Source: Neomesorhizobium albiziae
GTDB lineage: Bacteria > Pseudomonadota > Alphaproteobacteria > Rhizobiales > Rhizobiaceae
Assembly (NCBI RefSeq): GCF_900114255.1
Contig: NZ_FOSL01000021.1
Span: 1-64,000, forward strand
Length of the DNA: 64,000 bases
Direction of reading: 5' to 3'
A program made the position numbers and the translations under genes. The notes beneath the pieces are model-generated. The model made no database searches. It saw nothing but the letters and a program-made list of their open reading frames with translations, and had not been told where the DNA came from. Position 1 is the first letter of the stretch; each line of letters begins with the position of its first letter. Of this stretch, positions 32,834 through 42,465 are shown piece by piece.

Positions 32834-35800
32834 TTAGGCCGCCGTCTGATAAGCCGGTTCGGGCTTCTGTGCCAGCATATCAGCGACATTTGCCTTCACC
32901 TTTTTCACCGCCTCCTCCTTGACCGGGCCGTAGCCGCGTATGTCCATCGGCGCCCTGGCAAGCGCGAGCTGCGCCTGCGGCCCGCTTTCGCCGAGCCGCG
33001 CCAGCATCGTCGCGACCAGGTCTTCGTACCATCCGATCAGGTCGCGCTCCATGCGCCGCTCGGCGGTGTAGCCGAAAATGTCGAAGGCGGTGCCGCGCAG
33101 CCCCTTCATCCGCGCCAGCAGCCTGAACGGCGCCTGCATCCACTGGCCGAACTGTTTCTTGCGCGGCCTGCCCCGCGCATCCCTCCCGAGCGGCAGGAGC
33201 GGCGGTGCGAGGTGGTAGTTCACCTTGAAATCGCCCTCGAAGTTCCGCCGCAGCTCGTCAAGGAAGCCGGTTTCCATGTGCAACCGCGCCACCTCGTATT
33301 CGTCCTTGTAGGACATCAGCTTGAACAGCGAACGCGCCACCGCGTCGGTCAGCGCCTCTGAAGCGAACGGCTGTTCGGCGGTCCGTACACGCTCGACTGC
33401 TGCCCTGTAGCGCGCGGCCCAGGCATCGTTCTGGTAGTCGCGCAGGAAAGCCTCGCGCCGCGCAATCACCTCGTCCAGCGTCTCAGCGGCAGGCGCGGCA
33501 TCAGGTTCGGCAAAGGCCCGGTCGACGCAGGCCAGGCGTCCCGCAGCGAACGCTTGCTTGTTCTTGTCAACCTCGACGCCGTTCAGCGTCACAGCCTGCA
33601 TCAGCGCCTCCAGGGACACCGGAACCAGCCCCTTCTGCCAGGCAAAACCTAGCATGATCATGTTGGCGAAAACCGTATCGCCAAACAGGTTATCCGCCAG
33701 TTCATTGGCGTTGAAGGTCTCGACATTCTCGTTGACCAGCACCTTGGCGATCGCCGCGAGCCTCGTGCGCGACGCAAGGTCGGCATCGCGGAAACGCACA
33801 ATGTCGCCGGTCGGCATTTCGGCGGCGTTGACCACAGCCCTCGTTCCGCAGCGATAGGCCGTCGATGCTTTCGGCGAGGAGGACACGACGAGATCGCAGC
33901 CGATCAGCGCGTCGGCGGCGCCCTGGTCGATGCGCACCTGGTTGATGTCATCCGGCTTGCGGCCCAGCCGAATGAAGCTCAGCACCGGGCCGAATTTCTG
34001 CGCGAAGCCGGTGAAATCCAGCACCGACGCTCCCTTGCCTTCGAGATGTGCTGCCATGGTGATCACCGCGCCGACGGTGATGACGCCGGTGCCGCCGACG
34101 CCGGTGACCAAAAGGTCGTAGGGTTTGTCGAGCGAATGCAGCGCCGGATTCGGCAATCCCCTCGCCTTGTCCGCGTAGCCGCTGCCCGATGCCTTCTTCC
34201 GACGCGTTGCGCCCTCCACCGTCACGAAGCTCGGACAGAACCCATTGAGGCAGGAAAAATCCTTGTTGCAGCTCGACAGGTTGATCTTGCGCTTGCGACC
34301 GAATGGCGTCTCCTTCGGTTCCACGCTCAGGCAGTTCGATTCCACCGAGCAGTCGCCGCAGCCCTCGCACACCAGTTCGTTGATGAAGGCGAAACGCTTG
34401 GGGTCTTCTAGCGTGCCGCGCTTGCGCCGCCGCCGTTTCTCTGTGGCGCAGGCCTGCTCGTAGATCAGCACCGAAACGCCCGGCACCTCGCGCAGCTCCC
34501 GCTGCACCGGATCGAGGTCGCGGCGGTGATGGATGGTGACGCCTTTCGGCAGTTCGGCCCGGTCGAACTTGTCCGGATCATCGGAAACCAGCGCGATCCG
34601 CTCGACGCCTTCCGCCCGCACCGTCTGGGCGACGGCGTGGACGCTGACCGGCCCGTCGACCGGCTGGCCGCCTGTCATCGCCACCGCATCGTTGTAGAGG
34701 ATCTTGTAGGTGATGTTGGCTTTCGCCGCGATCGCCTGGCGGATAGCCATGGAGCCGGAATGGTAATAGGTGCCCTCGCCGAGATTCTGGAAGATGTGCC
34801 CGTTGCCGGTAAACTTCGACGACGCCGCCCAGTTGACGCCTTCGCCGCCCATCTGGATCAGCGAGCTCGTCTCGCGGTCCATCCAGCTCGCCATGAAATG
34901 GCAGCCGATACCGGCGAGCGCCTTGGAGCCCTCCGGCACCTTGGTCGAGGAATTGTGCGGACAGCCTGAGCAGAAATAGGGCGTGCGCGCCGCACCCGGA
35001 ACCTGGATCAGCCGGCCGGCATCCGGCGACAGCGCTGCTGCCTTTTCGGTGAGCCCAAGACCGGGAAACATCGCGTCGAGCCGCTTGGCGACGATCGGCG
35101 CCAAAAGGCGCGGCGACAATTCGCCAGTCCATGGGATCAGCCGCTCGCCCGCCTCGTCGCGCTTGCCCACCATGGCGCGCGGCTTGTGGCCGGGATAGTC
35201 GTAGAAATATTCCTTGAACTGGCTCTCGATGATGCCGCGCTTTTCCTCGACGACCAGAACCTCATGTTTCTCCTTGACGAAGTCGAGCGCATCGCGACGC
35301 GCCAGCGGCCACACCATGCCGACCTTGTAGATGTCGATGCCGATGCGCCGGCATTCTGCCTCACCGAGGCCCAGGAGCCGCAACGCCTCCATCAGGTCAA
35401 GGTGCGCCTTGCCGGTGGTGACGATGCCGTAGGTCGCATGCGGAACGACATAGATATGGCGGTCGATCGGATTGGCCTCGGCGAAGGCGAACACGGCGTG
35501 TTTCTTCGCCTCCATGCGCTCCTCGATCTGCGGGCCGGGCAGGTCCGGCCAGCGATAGTGGAGGCCGCCGGGCGGCGCGGCGAAATCGGGTTCGTTGAAA
35601 ACGCGCGGCGGCAAAATGTCGACGGAAGCGGCGGACTCCACCGTCTCCGAAATCGCCTTGAAACCCACCCACATGCCGGAAAAGCGCGATAGCGCGTAGC
35701 CATATTCGCCGAACGCCAGATATTCGGCCACCGAAGCGGGGTTCAGCGTCGGCATGAACCACGCCATGAAAGCGACGTCCGACTGGTGCGGCATCGAGGA

Positions 35801-36280
35801 GGACACGCAGCCATGGTCGTCGCCGGCCACCACCAGCACACCGCCATGCGGCGAGGAGCCGTAGGCGTTGCCATGCTTCAGCGCATCGCCGGCGCGGTCG
35901 ACGCCAGGCCCCTTCCCGTACCACAGGCCGAACACGCCTTCGACGGTGCGGTCGGGATTGGTCTCGACCTGCTGCGATCCGAGCACTGCCGTCGCAGCCA
36001 GATCCTCGTTCACCGCCGGCAGGAACTCGATCCGGTTTTCGGCGACCAGTTTCTCGGCGCGCCACAGTTCGAGGTCGACGCCGCCGAGCGGTGAACCCCG
36101 GTAACCGGAGATGAAACCGGCGGTATCGAGGCCGGCGGCGCGGTCGCGGCGCGCCTGATCGAGCGCCACCCGCACCAGCGCCTGCGTACCGGTCATGAAG
36201 ACCCGGCCTTCTGCCTTGAGATAGCGGTCGTCCAGCCGGTATCCCGCGCCTTGTATCTGCTGCTGGGTGGCTTGATCCAT
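32834..36280 (-). CDS. Fused indolepyruvate:ferredoxin oxidoreductase
   Basis: 1148 residues, the IorA and IorB subunits in one chain. The N-terminal half is the TPP-dependent 2-oxoacid oxidoreductase (GYRGSPLGGVD; AVNEDLAATAVLGSQ; CSGCPHNSST near 440; QMGGEGVNWAASSKF). A cysteine-rich iron-sulfur segment (CEGCGDCSVESNC near 630; CNKDFSCLNGFCPS) follows, then the gamma domain (GVGGTGVITVGAVI near 720). It converts aryl pyruvates to arylacetyl-CoA with ferredoxin as acceptor. It is divergent from an Lrp-type regulator and followed by the aminotransferase gene. Confidence 0.92.
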   Translation of the reverse strand: MDQATQQQIQGAGYRLDDRYLKAEGRVFMTGTQALVRVALDQARRDRAAGLDTAGFISGYRGSPLGGVDLELWRAEKLVAENRIEFLPAVNEDLAATAVLGSQQVETNPDRTVEGVFGLWYGKGPGVDRAGDALKHGNAYGSSPHGGVLVVAGDDHGCVSSSMPHQSDVAFMAWFMPTLNPASVAEYLAFGEYGYALSRFSGMWVGFKAISETVESAASVDILPPRVFNEPDFAAPPGGLHYRWPDLPGPQIEERMEAKKHAVFAFAEANPIDRHIYVVPHATYGIVTTGKAHLDLMEALRLLGLGEAECRRIGIDIYKVGMVWPLARRDALDFVKEKHEVLVVEEKRGIIESQFKEYFYDYPGHKPRAMVGKRDEAGERLIPWTGELSPRLLAPIVAKRLDAMFPGLGLTEKAAALSPDAGRLIQVPGAARTPYFCSGCPHNSSTKVPEGSKALAGIGCHFMASWMDRETSSLIQMGGEGVNWAASSKFTGNGHIFQNLGEGTYYHSGSMAIRQAIAAKANITYKILYNDAVAMTGGQPVDGPVSVHAVAQTVRAEGVERIALVSDDPDKFDRAELPKGVTIHHRRDLDPVQRELREVPGVSVLIYEQACATEKRRRRKRGTLEDPKRFAFINELVCEGCGDCSVESNCLSVEPKETPFGRKRKINLSSCNKDFSCLNGFCPSFVTVEGATRRKKASGSGYADKARGLPNPALHSLDKPYDLLVTGVGGTGVITVGAVITMAAHLEGKGASVLDFTGFAQKFGPVLSFIRLGRKPDDINQVRIDQGAADALIGCDLVVSSSPKASTAYRCGTRAVVNAAEMPTGDIVRFRDADLASRTRLAAIAKVLVNENVETFNANELADNLFGDTVFANMIMLGFAWQKGLVPVSLEALMQAVTLNGVEVDKNKQAFAAGRLACVDRAFAEPDAAPAAETLDEVIARREAFLRDYQNDAWAARYRAAVERVRTAEQPFASEALTDAVARSLFKLMSYKDEYEVARLHMETGFLDELRRNFEGDFKVNYHLAPPLLPLGRDARGRPRKKQFGQWMQAPFRLLARMKGLRGTAFDIFGYTAERRMERDLIGWYEDLVATMLARLGESGPQAQLALARAPMDIRGYGPVKEEAVKKVKANVADMLAQKPEPAYQTAA

Positions 36281-36435
36281 GATCTGGCTTCCTCCGCATA
36301 AAGCTGTCGATAGACAGTTTATCGGATGGCGCTGGACAAATTCTCCAAATCCCCCTCTGATTAGGCAAAGATCGGCACAACCTACCGAATTACCGTATGA
36401 TTTCGGAACACTTTTTCGATTTGGGAGAACTATCC

Positions 36436-36894
36436 TTGGAACTCAGCGAAACCGACCGCCGCCTGTTGCGCGTGCTTCAGGCCGACGCGCGCATTTCCAA
36501 CCAGGAACTCGCCGAGCGCGCCGGCATGTCGGCTTCCGCCTGCTGGCGGCGGGTCAAGGCGCTGGAGGATGCCGGCGTCATTACCGGCTATCCGGCAATC
36601 GTCAGCGCAGAAAATGCCGGCCTGAAATTCAGCGCCATCGTCCATGTCACGCTGACCCGACACGAGACGTCTCATGTCGCGACCTTTATCGCGCGTATCG
36701 TCGAGCGGCCCGAGGTACTTGAATGCTTTTCGACGACCGGCGAGGCCGACTACCATTTGCGCGTCGTCTGCCAGGACAAGGACGCCTACAATGTCTTTCT
36801 GGAGGATTTTCTGTTCCGCTTGCCCGGCATTGCGCATGTCCGCACCAATCTGGTGCTGAAGGACATCAAGCTGCACACGCGCGTTCCCGTGTAG
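36436..36894 (+). CDS. Lrp/AsnC-family regulator
   Basis: 152 residues from TTG at 36436, which has GGGAG nine bases upstream and begins the family pattern LELSETDRRLLRVLQADARI; an in-frame ATG at 36397 has no ribosome site. The helix-turn-helix ISNQELAERAGMSASACWRRVKALEDAGVI is followed by the RAM ligand domain with HVATFIARI and CFSTTGEADYHLRVV. Divergent from the indolepyruvate oxidoreductase, so probably its regulator, responding to an aromatic amino acid. A small inverted repeat (GCTGTC-GAT-AGACAG, around 36303-36317) in the gap may be its site. Confidence 0.85.
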   Translation: MELSETDRRLLRVLQADARISNQELAERAGMSASACWRRVKALEDAGVITGYPAIVSAENAGLKFSAIVHVTLTRHETSHVATFIARIVERPEVLECFSTTGEADYHLRVVCQDKDAYNVFLEDFLFRLPGIAHVRTNLVLKDIKLHTRVPV

Positions 36895-36903
36895 CAATCC
36901 CTG

Positions 36904-37608
36904 CTATTCCGCCGCCGGCACCACCGCATCGGCTGCTGCGGCCACGCGCACGCGTGCATGCTCCGGCCAGCGCTCCAGCGCCTGGCGTCCCGCATCGGTG
37001 AGGTCGTAGACGCCACGGTCGGCGCGGACGAACCAGCCATAGACGTTGCGGCGCAGGATCTTCACGACATTCGGCATGCCGGCCTTCAGGTCGCGCGGCC
37101 GCCTCGGACCGTCTGCCATCGCAGCGGCGCACGCCAGCGCTTCCTGCCGATAGGCGGTCATGATCGGTCGGCGCGATCCGCCACCCATGGCGGGGTCGCC
37201 CTGCCGGCGCTTGTGTTCGTCGATCAGGCGCGAGCGTCGGCGCGGATCGCGGCGCGGCGCCGGAGCGACGGGACTGAGCAGCACATGCACCTCGCCGCGT
37301 TCGGTGATGCCGAGCAGCCCGAAACCGAGCCGACGGCAGAGGTTGCGGAACCGCGCATCGGCTTCGCGGCCCTTGCCGCGCGAAGACATGGAGGCCGCCA
37401 GCCACACCTCGTCGCTCGCCGCGATGCGGTCGATGCCTTGCAGCACGAGTTCGAGATTGAACCGGAGCTTGAGTTCGCAAACGACGACGATCGGCGGCTC
37501 GCCGGGGCTCAAGGCGAGCAGATCGCAGCCGCCGATCTCGCCTTTGACGGCAAACCCCAGCCTCTCGAGGAAATTCTTCACGGGAATATAGAGCGAAGTT
37601 TCCGGCAC
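36904..37608 (-). CDS. DUF2161 protein with PD-(D/E)xK-like motif
   Basis: 234 residues. The N-terminal part has GCDLLAL (Asp29) and VVVCELKLRF (Glu45, Lys47), the D-x15-E-x-K spacing of PD-(D/E)xK nuclease folds, after a short helix (VKNFLERLGFAVKGE). The middle (100-160) is rich in Arg. The C-terminal 70 residues (PNVVKILRRNVYGWFVRADRGVYDLTDAGR) look like a winged helix. This is the DUF2161/COG5482 layout, with no established function. A DNA-acting enzyme is a fair guess. It sits convergent with the Lrp gene and far from any partner. Confidence 0.75.
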   Translation of the reverse strand: MPETSLYIPVKNFLERLGFAVKGEIGGCDLLALSPGEPPIVVVCELKLRFNLELVLQGIDRIAASDEVWLAASMSSRGKGREADARFRNLCRRLGFGLLGITERGEVHVLLSPVAPAPRRDPRRRSRLIDEHKRRQGDPAMGGGSRRPIMTAYRQEALACAAAMADGPRRPRDLKAGMPNVVKILRRNVYGWFVRADRGVYDLTDAGRQALERWPEHARVRVAAAADAVVPAAE

Positions 37609-37806
37609 GAGGATCTAGCCCCTCGCCCCGCGCGTCCGTGACCCTAATGCCGGCAAATGCCGGGTGTGGCATGTCGGCCGAAAAGCCGAATCAAAGGCAA
37701 CGGAGTTCATGCCGCATGAAGCATCCTCCCCGCCTGGTTCGCAACCGTCGGTCGGTGAACCGAAATAGCGGCTCGGTGAAATGTTCGAGCAAAATTTCAT
37801 ATCGAC

Positions 37807-37846
37807 TTGCCTTTCCTGTTTTCACTTAATACGATGTTAAGTGAAA
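37807..37846 (+). promoter_or_regulatory. Promoter and operator of the XRE-cupin / polyamine operon
   Basis: TTGCCT (37807-37812), 17 bases, then TACGAT (37830-37835) makes a fair sigma-70 promoter. Around its -10 lie perfect 10-bp arms TTTCACTTAA (37820-37829) and TTAAGTGAAA (37837-37846) separated by seven bases. The repeat ends 11 bases before the ATG, so a bound repressor would cover the promoter and leader. The likely binder is the XRE-cupin protein encoded next. Confidence 0.7.
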
Positions 37847-37857
37847 CGGGATGAGCC

Positions 37858-38514
37858 ATGCCACGCGCAAGAGCTTCCAGGACAGACGGACTGAATGGCG
37901 CCGGCTCGCAGCAGGCCAGTGGCGTCGGCCCCCGCATCAAGGCTCTCCGCACCGCCAGAAGCGTTTCGCTGCGCCAGCTTGCCGACATGATCGGCACTAC
38001 GGCCAGCTTCATCAGCCAGCTCGAGCGTAACCTCTGCGGCGCCAATACCCCCACGCTGATGAAGATTGCCGCGGCACTTGATCTCGGCATCAACGACCTT
38101 TTCGAAGACAACGGCCGGCCACCGCACAAGGTGCTGACCCGCGAACACCGGCCGGTCGTTCCGGTCGGTGTCGGTGGCCGCAAGATGCTGTTGTCGCGCC
38201 GGCCGATCCACGAATTCGAGGTCTATGCCGGGCATTTCGAAGTCGGCGGCTCGACCGGCGCGGAAGCCTACACGCATGGAGGCGATCACGAGATGTTCAT
38301 CGTGCTCAAGGGCACTGTGGAACTGACGCTTGGCGACGAGAGCCACATCATGGGCGAAGGCGATAGCGTCGAATACGCAACCTCGACGCCGCACCGCACG
38401 GTGAATGTCGGCGACACGCCGGCGGAGGTCTTGTGGATCATCGCACCGCCCACCAGCGGCGCAGTTGAACTCGATCAATACAGGCCCGGAAACCGCTCGC
38501 ATCCGGGTGAATAA
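37858..38514 (+). CDS. XRE-cupin transcriptional regulator
   Basis: 218 residues. Residues 24-80 form an XRE helix-turn-helix (IKALRTARSVSLRQLADMIG; TASFISQLERNL), and 105-205 form a cupin sensor domain with HGGDHEMFIVLKG and GDSVEYATSTPHRT. This is the PuuR/SutR type that controls amine and amino-acid catabolic genes. It heads a rightward set with a spermidine/putrescine-type importer and an amine oxidase, starting 32 bases before the binding-protein gene. A perfect inverted repeat just upstream is its probable operator. Confidence 0.87.
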   Translation: MPRARASRTDGLNGAGSQQASGVGPRIKALRTARSVSLRQLADMIGTTASFISQLERNLCGANTPTLMKIAAALDLGINDLFEDNGRPPHKVLTREHRPVVPVGVGGRKMLLSRRPIHEFEVYAGHFEVGGSTGAEAYTHGGDHEMFIVLKGTVELTLGDESHIMGEGDSVEYATSTPHRTVNVGDTPAEVLWIIAPPTSGAVELDQYRPGNRSHPGE

Positions 38515-38546
38515 GAAACGCGAGTCTTCGAATGGGAGAGTTGAAC

Positions 38547-39617
38547 ATGAGACTGAAAATAGGACGTGCAGTTGGCTTGGCCGCGCTTCTGGCCACAACA
38601 GCCGCACTGGCGCAGTCGAAGCCGGTCGCCGGCGAAGTGGCCGAGGGTTCGCTGAAGGGAAAGACGCTTACCTTCGTGTCCTATGGCGGCATCTATCAGG
38701 ATGGCCAGATCGCCGCGCTCAAGGAATTTATCGACAAGTCGGGCGTCCAGTTGCTGAGCGACGGTCCGACGGAGACCTCGAAGCTCCAGGCGCAGGTGGA
38801 ATCCGGAAATGTCACCTGGGATGTTGTCGATACCGCCGATTTCCCGCCCTATGTCTATTGCGGCAAGCTGTTCCAGAAGCTCGACTTCTCGAAGATCGAC
38901 ATCTCCAACATTCCGGAAGGCCAGGTCAGCGAGTGCAGCGTGCCCGCCATGAACTACGGCGTCGTGCTGATGTACAAGAACGAGACATACAAGGACAATC
39001 CGCCGAAGAGCTGGGCCGATTTCTTCGACACCGAAAAATTCCCCGGCTCTCGCGCCATCGAAGGCAGTGGCGATTTTTCCGGCGGCTTCATGGAGCAGGC
39101 GCTGCTTGCTTCCGGCCAGCCTGTCGACAATCTGACGGTTGCCGATATCGACAAGGCGGTCGAAAAGATCAAGGCGATCGGCCCCGACACGATTTTCTGG
39201 AAAACTGGCGCGGAATCGCAGCAGCTCGCTGAATCCGGCGAAGCCGACATGATTGCCATGTGGACCGGTCGGGCTATGACCGCCGTGAAGAACGGCGCGG
39301 CCTACACGCCGGTGTGGCAGGATTGGCTGGTCGTCATGGATCAGCTGACCATCCCAATGGGCGTCAAGGATCCGGATGCCGCGCATGCGCTGATCAACGC
39401 CTATCTCGGCAAGGCGTCGCAGGAGACGCTCGCCAAGACCACCTCCTATACGCCGATCCACAAAGACGCCAAACCCGAGGTCGACGAGATCACCGCCGCG
39501 TTCATGACCAACACGCCGGACAAACTGAAGGTCGGCTACCAGCAGAACATCAAGTTCTGGGTCGCCAATTTCGAAGCGGCAAACGAGAAATGGAGCGCCA
39601 TGCTGGCTGGCAACTGA
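38547..39617 (+). CDS. Polyamine-type ABC transporter substrate-binding protein
   Basis: 356 residues from ATG at 38547, which is preceded by GGGAGAG; an ATG five codons earlier is in frame but has no site. The signal peptide (about 1-22, ending ALAQ) sends it to the periplasm. The mature protein has the PotD/PotF-like pattern LTFVSYGGIYQDGQ, ETSKLQAQVESGNVTWDVVD and KSWADFFDTEKFPGSR. The ligand is probably putrescine, spermidine or a related amine. It is followed by both permeases and the ATPase. Confidence 0.87.
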   Translation: MRLKIGRAVGLAALLATTAALAQSKPVAGEVAEGSLKGKTLTFVSYGGIYQDGQIAALKEFIDKSGVQLLSDGPTETSKLQAQVESGNVTWDVVDTADFPPYVYCGKLFQKLDFSKIDISNIPEGQVSECSVPAMNYGVVLMYKNETYKDNPPKSWADFFDTEKFPGSRAIEGSGDFSGGFMEQALLASGQPVDNLTVADIDKAVEKIKAIGPDTIFWKTGAESQQLAESGEADMIAMWTGRAMTAVKNGAAYTPVWQDWLVVMDQLTIPMGVKDPDAAHALINAYLGKASQETLAKTTSYTPIHKDAKPEVDEITAAFMTNTPDKLKVGYQQNIKFWVANFEAANEKWSAMLAGN

Positions 39618-39639
39618 GCTTGATTGACGGGCCGCATCG

Positions 39640-40545
39640 ATGGCACGCACTGGCACGACGGCGATGGACAGCCTGGCGAATAACGCCCCGGCTGTCCCGG
39701 CCTCGGAACGCGGGACGCAACGCATGGCCGACCAGCCATTCTGGCTGGTCGTGCCTGCGCTCGTCCTGCTCGTTGGCGTGCTCGGTGTGCCGCTCGCCAT
39801 CATCGTCATCCGCAGTTTTGCCGAGCCAGACTGGGGATTGCAGAATTACGCGTGGTTCTTCAATTCCCCGGTCAACCTCACCGTCCTGCAACGCACCTTC
39901 ACCATCTCCGCCTGGGTGACGCTGGTCTGCGTCGCCTGCGGTTATCCCTACGCTTACGTGATGACAGTGGTCGGGCCGCGGCTCAGGCTTCTGCTTATCC
40001 TTTGCGTGCTGGTGCCGTTCTGGGTCTCGGGCGTCGTACGCACTTTGGCCTGGGTGATCCTCTTGCAGGATTCCGGCGTCATCAACTCCATCCTGCGCGG
40101 CGTCGGCTTCGGCGCCGTGAAACTCATCCGGACCCAGACCGGTGTGGTGATCGGCATGGCGCAGGTGCTGCTGCCGTTCATGATCCTGCCGCTCTACTCG
40201 GTGATGAAGACCATCGATTTGAGGCTCATGCAGGCGGCGCGCAGCCTGGGCGCCAGCCCGGCACGCGCCTTTGTTCAGGTCTACATGCCGCTATCGCTGC
40301 CCGGGGTTTACGCCGGCGCCATCATCGTCTTTATCCTGGCGCTCGGTTTCTACATCACGCCGGCGCTGCTCGGCGGACCGCGCTCCACCATGCTCTCGAC
40401 GCTGATCCAGAACCAGGTGCTGAGCCTGCTCAACTGGGGGCGCGGCGGCGCCATGGGCGTCGTGCTTCTGGTCGCCACCTTCGTGCTGCTTGCGATCGCT
40501 ATGCCGTTGATGCGGCAGCCGCACCGTCGGGGGCGGGACGCATGA
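39640..40545 (+). CDS. ABC permease, PotB/PotH-like
   Basis: 301 residues with six predicted membrane helices. The cytoplasmic EAA-type loop is ARSLGASPARAFVQVYMPLSLPG (split in two parts near 230-250), which contacts the ATPase. The N-terminal 28 residues before the first helix are weakly supported; an ATG at 39664 is an alternative start. It pairs with the next permease, whose start overlaps its stop (ATGA). Confidence 0.85.
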   Translation: MARTGTTAMDSLANNAPAVPASERGTQRMADQPFWLVVPALVLLVGVLGVPLAIIVIRSFAEPDWGLQNYAWFFNSPVNLTVLQRTFTISAWVTLVCVACGYPYAYVMTVVGPRLRLLLILCVLVPFWVSGVVRTLAWVILLQDSGVINSILRGVGFGAVKLIRTQTGVVIGMAQVLLPFMILPLYSVMKTIDLRLMQAARSLGASPARAFVQVYMPLSLPGVYAGAIIVFILALGFYITPALLGGPRSTMLSTLIQNQVLSLLNWGRGGAMGVVLLVATFVLLAIAMPLMRQPHRRGRDA

Positions 40546-41327
40546 AGCTTCCCACCCGCATCATCCTCGGCCTGTTCTGCCTGCTGGTGGCGGTATGGCT
40601 GGTTGCGCCGACCTTTGTCGTCGTGCCGATGTCGTTCAACGAAAAGAAGTCGCTCGCCTTCCCGCCGGATGGTTTCTCCTGGCAATGGTATCAGAACTTC
40701 TTCACCAACCCGGAATGGTCGGCTAGCCTCGTCAGTTCGCTGAAAGTCGCCGCCGTCACCGCGGTTTTCGCCACCATCATCGGCACGCTCGCCGCCTTCG
40801 GGCTCGACCGCATGAAGAGCCGCACCAGCGGCGTGTTGCGCGCGCTTTTGATTACCCCGATGGTGGTGCCGGGCGTCGTGCTGGCTGTCGGTATCTACGC
40901 GGTCTATCTCGACACGCATCTGGTCGGCACCATGACCGGCTTTGTGCTCGCCCACACCATGCTCGCGGTTCCGTTCGTCATCATCGCGGTGTCGGCCAGC
41001 CTCGAAGTTTTCGACAAGCGGCTCGAAACCGCCGCCACCAGTCTCGGCGCCAGCCGGTTGACTGCCTTCCGCACCGTCACGCTGCCGCTCATCGCGCCCG
41101 GCATTCTGTCCGGCCTGCTGTTTGCCTTTGTCACTTCCTTCGACGAGATCATCGTCGCACTTTTCATCACCAGCCCGTACCTGAAGACACTGCCGGTCCA
41201 GATCTTTTCCTCGATCACGCGCGACGCCGACCCGACAGTCGCTGCCGTCGGCACCATCCTGTTCATCACCACATCGCTGGTCATCGGCGCCGGCCTCATC
41301 ATCGGCTCGCGCCAGGGGAGACGCTGA
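40542..41327 (+). CDS. ABC permease, PotC/PotI-like
   Basis: 261 residues, about six helices. The EAA-like loop TSLGASRLTAFRTVTLPLIAPG lies near residue 180 (two stretches). It starts inside the stop of the previous permease, indicating coupled translation, and ends one base from the ATPase start. Together they form the inner-membrane channel of the amine importer. Confidence 0.87.
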   Translation: MKLPTRIILGLFCLLVAVWLVAPTFVVVPMSFNEKKSLAFPPDGFSWQWYQNFFTNPEWSASLVSSLKVAAVTAVFATIIGTLAAFGLDRMKSRTSGVLRALLITPMVVPGVVLAVGIYAVYLDTHLVGTMTGFVLAHTMLAVPFVIIAVSASLEVFDKRLETAATSLGASRLTAFRTVTLPLIAPGILSGLLFAFVTSFDEIIVALFITSPYLKTLPVQIFSSITRDADPTVAAVGTILFITTSLVIGAGLIIGSRQGRR

Positions 41328-41328
41328 C

Positions 41329-42438
41329 ATGGCCGCATCTGAAACGCGCGGCGCCGCGATCGACATCCGTTCCGTCAGCAAGCGTTACGGCCAGTTCACC
41401 GCGCTCGACGACGTGTCACTGCACATCGAGGCCGGCGAGTTCATGACCTTGCTCGGGCCGAGCGGCTCCGGCAAGACAACCACTCTCAACGTCGTCGCCG
41501 GCTTCACCGAAGTGAGTTCGGGCGCATTGGAAGTCGGCGGCAAGAGCGTCGTCGGCATACCGGCCCACAAGCGCAACATCGGCGTGGTGTTCCAGCATTA
41601 CGCGCTGTTCCCGCATATGACGGTGAGCCGCAACGTCGCTTATCCCCTGGCTTTGCGCGGGGTCGCCAAGCCGGAGCGCGAGCGCCGCGTGCGCCAGGCG
41701 CTCGACATGGTCAAGATGGTCGATTTCGGCCACCGCTTCCCGAGCGAGCTTTCCGGCGGTCAGCAGCAGCGTGTGGCGCTCGCCCGCGCCATCGTCTTCG
41801 ATCCGCCGCTGCTCCTGATGGACGAGCCGCTCGGCGCCCTCGACAAGAAGCTGCGCGAATGGCTGCAGCTCGAAATCAAGCGCATCCATCGCGAGCTCGG
41901 CACCACCTTCGTCTACGTCACCCACGACCAGGAAGAAGCGCTGGTTCTGTCAGATCGTATCGCCGTGTTCAACCAGGGCCGCATTGAGCAAGTCGGCACC
42001 GGCAGGCAGCTCTATGACGAACCGGCGACCTTGTTCGTTGGCAAGTTCATCGGCGACTCCACGGTGCTTCGCGGTCGGGCAACGACATCCGGCAACGAAA
42101 CCGCAATCGACATTTCCGGCCAGAAGGTGGCGACCGCCAAACGGCTTTCGAACGGCGGCAAGCCGGTGATGCTGCTGCGCCCCGAAAAACTGGCTCTGGC
42201 CCGTCGCGGCGCCGCCGATGGCGGCCGCAACCGGCTCGCAGGCCGCGTCGGCGAAGCGATCTATCTCGGTTCGGGCTCCAAATATGAAGTGCTGCTGGCC
42301 GACGGGTCGAAGGCCATCGTCCGCTCGGCGCTAGAAGCGGAATCCTTTGCCATCGGCGACGAAGTCGATGTGTTCTTTGCCGGCAGCGATGTGAAGCTGC
42401 TGGCCGAGGATGACAAGGCCGACCTCACCCTCACCTGA
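41329..42438 (+). CDS. ABC ATPase, PotA/PotG-like
   Basis: 369 residues. Walker A GPSGSGKTT (about 43-51), Q-loop GVVFQHYALFPHM, signature LSGGQQQRVALARA, Walker B LLLMDEPLGALD and the switch His in YVTHDQEEAL are all intact. The C-terminal third is a TOBE-type regulatory domain. It powers the preceding permeases. Confidence 0.92.
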   Translation: MAASETRGAAIDIRSVSKRYGQFTALDDVSLHIEAGEFMTLLGPSGSGKTTTLNVVAGFTEVSSGALEVGGKSVVGIPAHKRNIGVVFQHYALFPHMTVSRNVAYPLALRGVAKPERERRVRQALDMVKMVDFGHRFPSELSGGQQQRVALARAIVFDPPLLLMDEPLGALDKKLREWLQLEIKRIHRELGTTFVYVTHDQEEALVLSDRIAVFNQGRIEQVGTGRQLYDEPATLFVGKFIGDSTVLRGRATTSGNETAIDISGQKVATAKRLSNGGKPVMLLRPEKLALARRGAADGGRNRLAGRVGEAIYLGSGSKYEVLLADGSKAIVRSALEAESFAIGDEVDVFFAGSDVKLLAEDDKADLTLT

Positions 42439-42465
42439 CAACGCATCGAAACGGGTCCAAAAAAA

